Source: JALYZC01 sp035997675 (GTDB lineage Bacteria; Actinomycetota; Thermoleophilia; Solirubrobacterales; Solirubrobacteraceae). Taken from it: DNA of 7,051 nucleotides. Below, piece after piece: positions 6,399-7,051 of this stretch. The notes below the pieces were generated by a model that was not told where the DNA came from, did not search any database, and saw only the letters and a program-made list of their open reading frames with translations. A program made the position numbers and the translations under genes. The DNA lies in contig DASYIJ010000151.1 of NCBI GenBank assembly GCA_035997675.1, forward strand, positions 1-7,051, in the 5' to 3' direction. Numbering within the stretch: position 1 is the stretch's first letter; each line of letters begins with the position of its first letter.

Positions 6399-7051
6399 GT
6401 GAACCGCAGCCGCAACGGACGCAGAGAGCAATCGCGCTACGGCGCCGACGAGCGCCCGGGGCGCGCGAAGCAGCGGGCCTTCTGCATCGCGGTTGCGCCG
6501 GAGGACGAGGACCTCGCGGAGCTGCGCGAGCTGCTGCGCACGGCGGGCGTGGCCGCCGTCGGCCAGGAGATCCAGCATCGCGAGGCGCCCCACCCCAACA
6601 CGTATCTCGGTCGCGGCAAGCTCGAGGAGCTGCGACCGCGGCTCGCCGAGGCGGACGCCAACCTGATCGCCTGCGACGACGAGCTGAGTCCGCGCCAGGA
6701 GCGCAACCTCGAAGAGGCGCTCGGGCTCCCGGTGATCGATCGCACCGCGGTGATCCTCGACATCTTCGCGAGCCACGCGCACACGGCCGAGGGCAAGCTG
6801 CAGGTCGAGCTCGCCCAGCTGGAATACAACCTCGCGCGTATGCGCGGCCTGTGGACCCACCTCGAGCGGCTCGGAGCCGGGCGCATCGACGGCGGCATCG
6901 GCACGCGCGGCCCGGGGGAGACGCAGATCGAGACTGACCGCCGCCTGGCGCGCGACCGCATCTCCGCGCTGCGGCGCAAGCTCGCCGGCGTGCGGTCGAG
7001 CCGGAGCGTCATGCGCGCCGAGCGCGAGCGCGCGGCTCTGCCGCGCGTGGC
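6399..7051 (+). CDS. hflX: GTPase HflX, N-terminal part (3' truncated by window)
   Basis: HflX is a ribosome-binding GTPase that splits or rescues stalled 70S ribosomes, often under stress. The visible 217 codons cover the N-terminal HflX domain: PHPNTYLGRGKLEEL (65-78), DDELSPRQERNLEEAL (93-108), VIDRTAVILDIFASHAHTAE (112-131), LQVELAQLEYNLARM (134-148) and the glycine-rich hallmark GGIGTRGPGETQIETDRR (165-182), then the start of the helical arm. The G-domain P-loop would lie just past the window edge. No upstream ATG exists in the frame; the GTG at 6399 is chosen because a TACAAT -10 box sits 8 nt before it and no Shine-Dalgarno is present. That start gives a 25-residue Arg-rich N-terminal extension before the conserved domain. 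It follows dapL by 32 nt; miaA, dapF and hflX are classical neighbours in actinobacteria. Confidence 0.93.
   Translation, partial: MNRSRNGRREQSRYGADERPGRAKQRAFCIAVAPEDEDLAELRELLRTAGVAAVGQEIQHREAPHPNTYLGRGKLEELRPRLAEADANLIACDDELSPRQERNLEEALGLPVIDRTAVILDIFASHAHTAEGKLQVELAQLEYNLARMRGLWTHLERLGAGRIDGGIGTRGPGETQIETDRRLARDRISALRRKLAGVRSSRSVMRAERERAALPRV

Noticed and set aside
6384..7012. Minus-strand frames opposite hflX (6384-6860 and 6437-7012)
   Set aside because: Shadow frames; the plus-strand frame from the GTG at 6399 carries unmistakable HflX motifs.

Overview
This is a high-GC, densely packed chromosomal window with seven protein genes. It carries no RNA gene, mobile element or CRISPR array that I can see. 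Base composition and gene families point to an actinobacterium. An aminotransferase-type lysine branch (dapL) beside dapF, a FIST-domain gene beside miaA, and promoters placed for leaderless mRNAs would fit a deep-branching lineage such as Thermoleophilia/Solirubrobacterales. That placement is an inference, not a demonstrated assignment.

Layout: (1) positions 1-866, + strand, hold the C-terminal part of a short UvrA-like ABC ATPase whose 5' part lies outside the window. (2) Positions 907-2864, - strand, hold a two-gene operon read right to left: a FIST-domain putative sensor, then a short-chain dehydrogenase/reductase, joined by a 4-nt GTGA overlap. The SDR gene converges on the UvrA gene across a 40-bp gap with a perfect 9-bp-stem hairpin. 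(3) Positions 2887-3822, + strand, encode MiaA, divergent from the FIST gene with 22 bp between starts. (4) Positions 3779-4318, - strand, hold an unrecognised START/SRPBCC-like gene whose 3' end overlaps the 3' end of miaA by 44 bp. (5) Positions 4359-6366, + strand, hold dapF and dapL, overlapping by 14 nt. (6) From 6399 to the window end, + strand, is the N-terminal part of HflX.

The backbone miaA - dapF - hflX is a known actinobacterial gene order, here with an inverted small gene and dapL inserted. DapL makes LL-diaminopimelate from tetrahydrodipicolinate in one step and DapF should convert it to the meso form for peptidoglycan and lysine, so the pair covers two consecutive steps. The most notable observation is that this DapF has serine at both positions (73 and 218) where the family has its two catalytic cysteines. 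The second is a set of start codons (FIST, miaA, dapF, hflX) without Shine-Dalgarno sequences but with -10-like hexamers 7-9 nt upstream. At dapF that hexamer is the exact loop of a 9-bp inverted repeat ending at the ATG.
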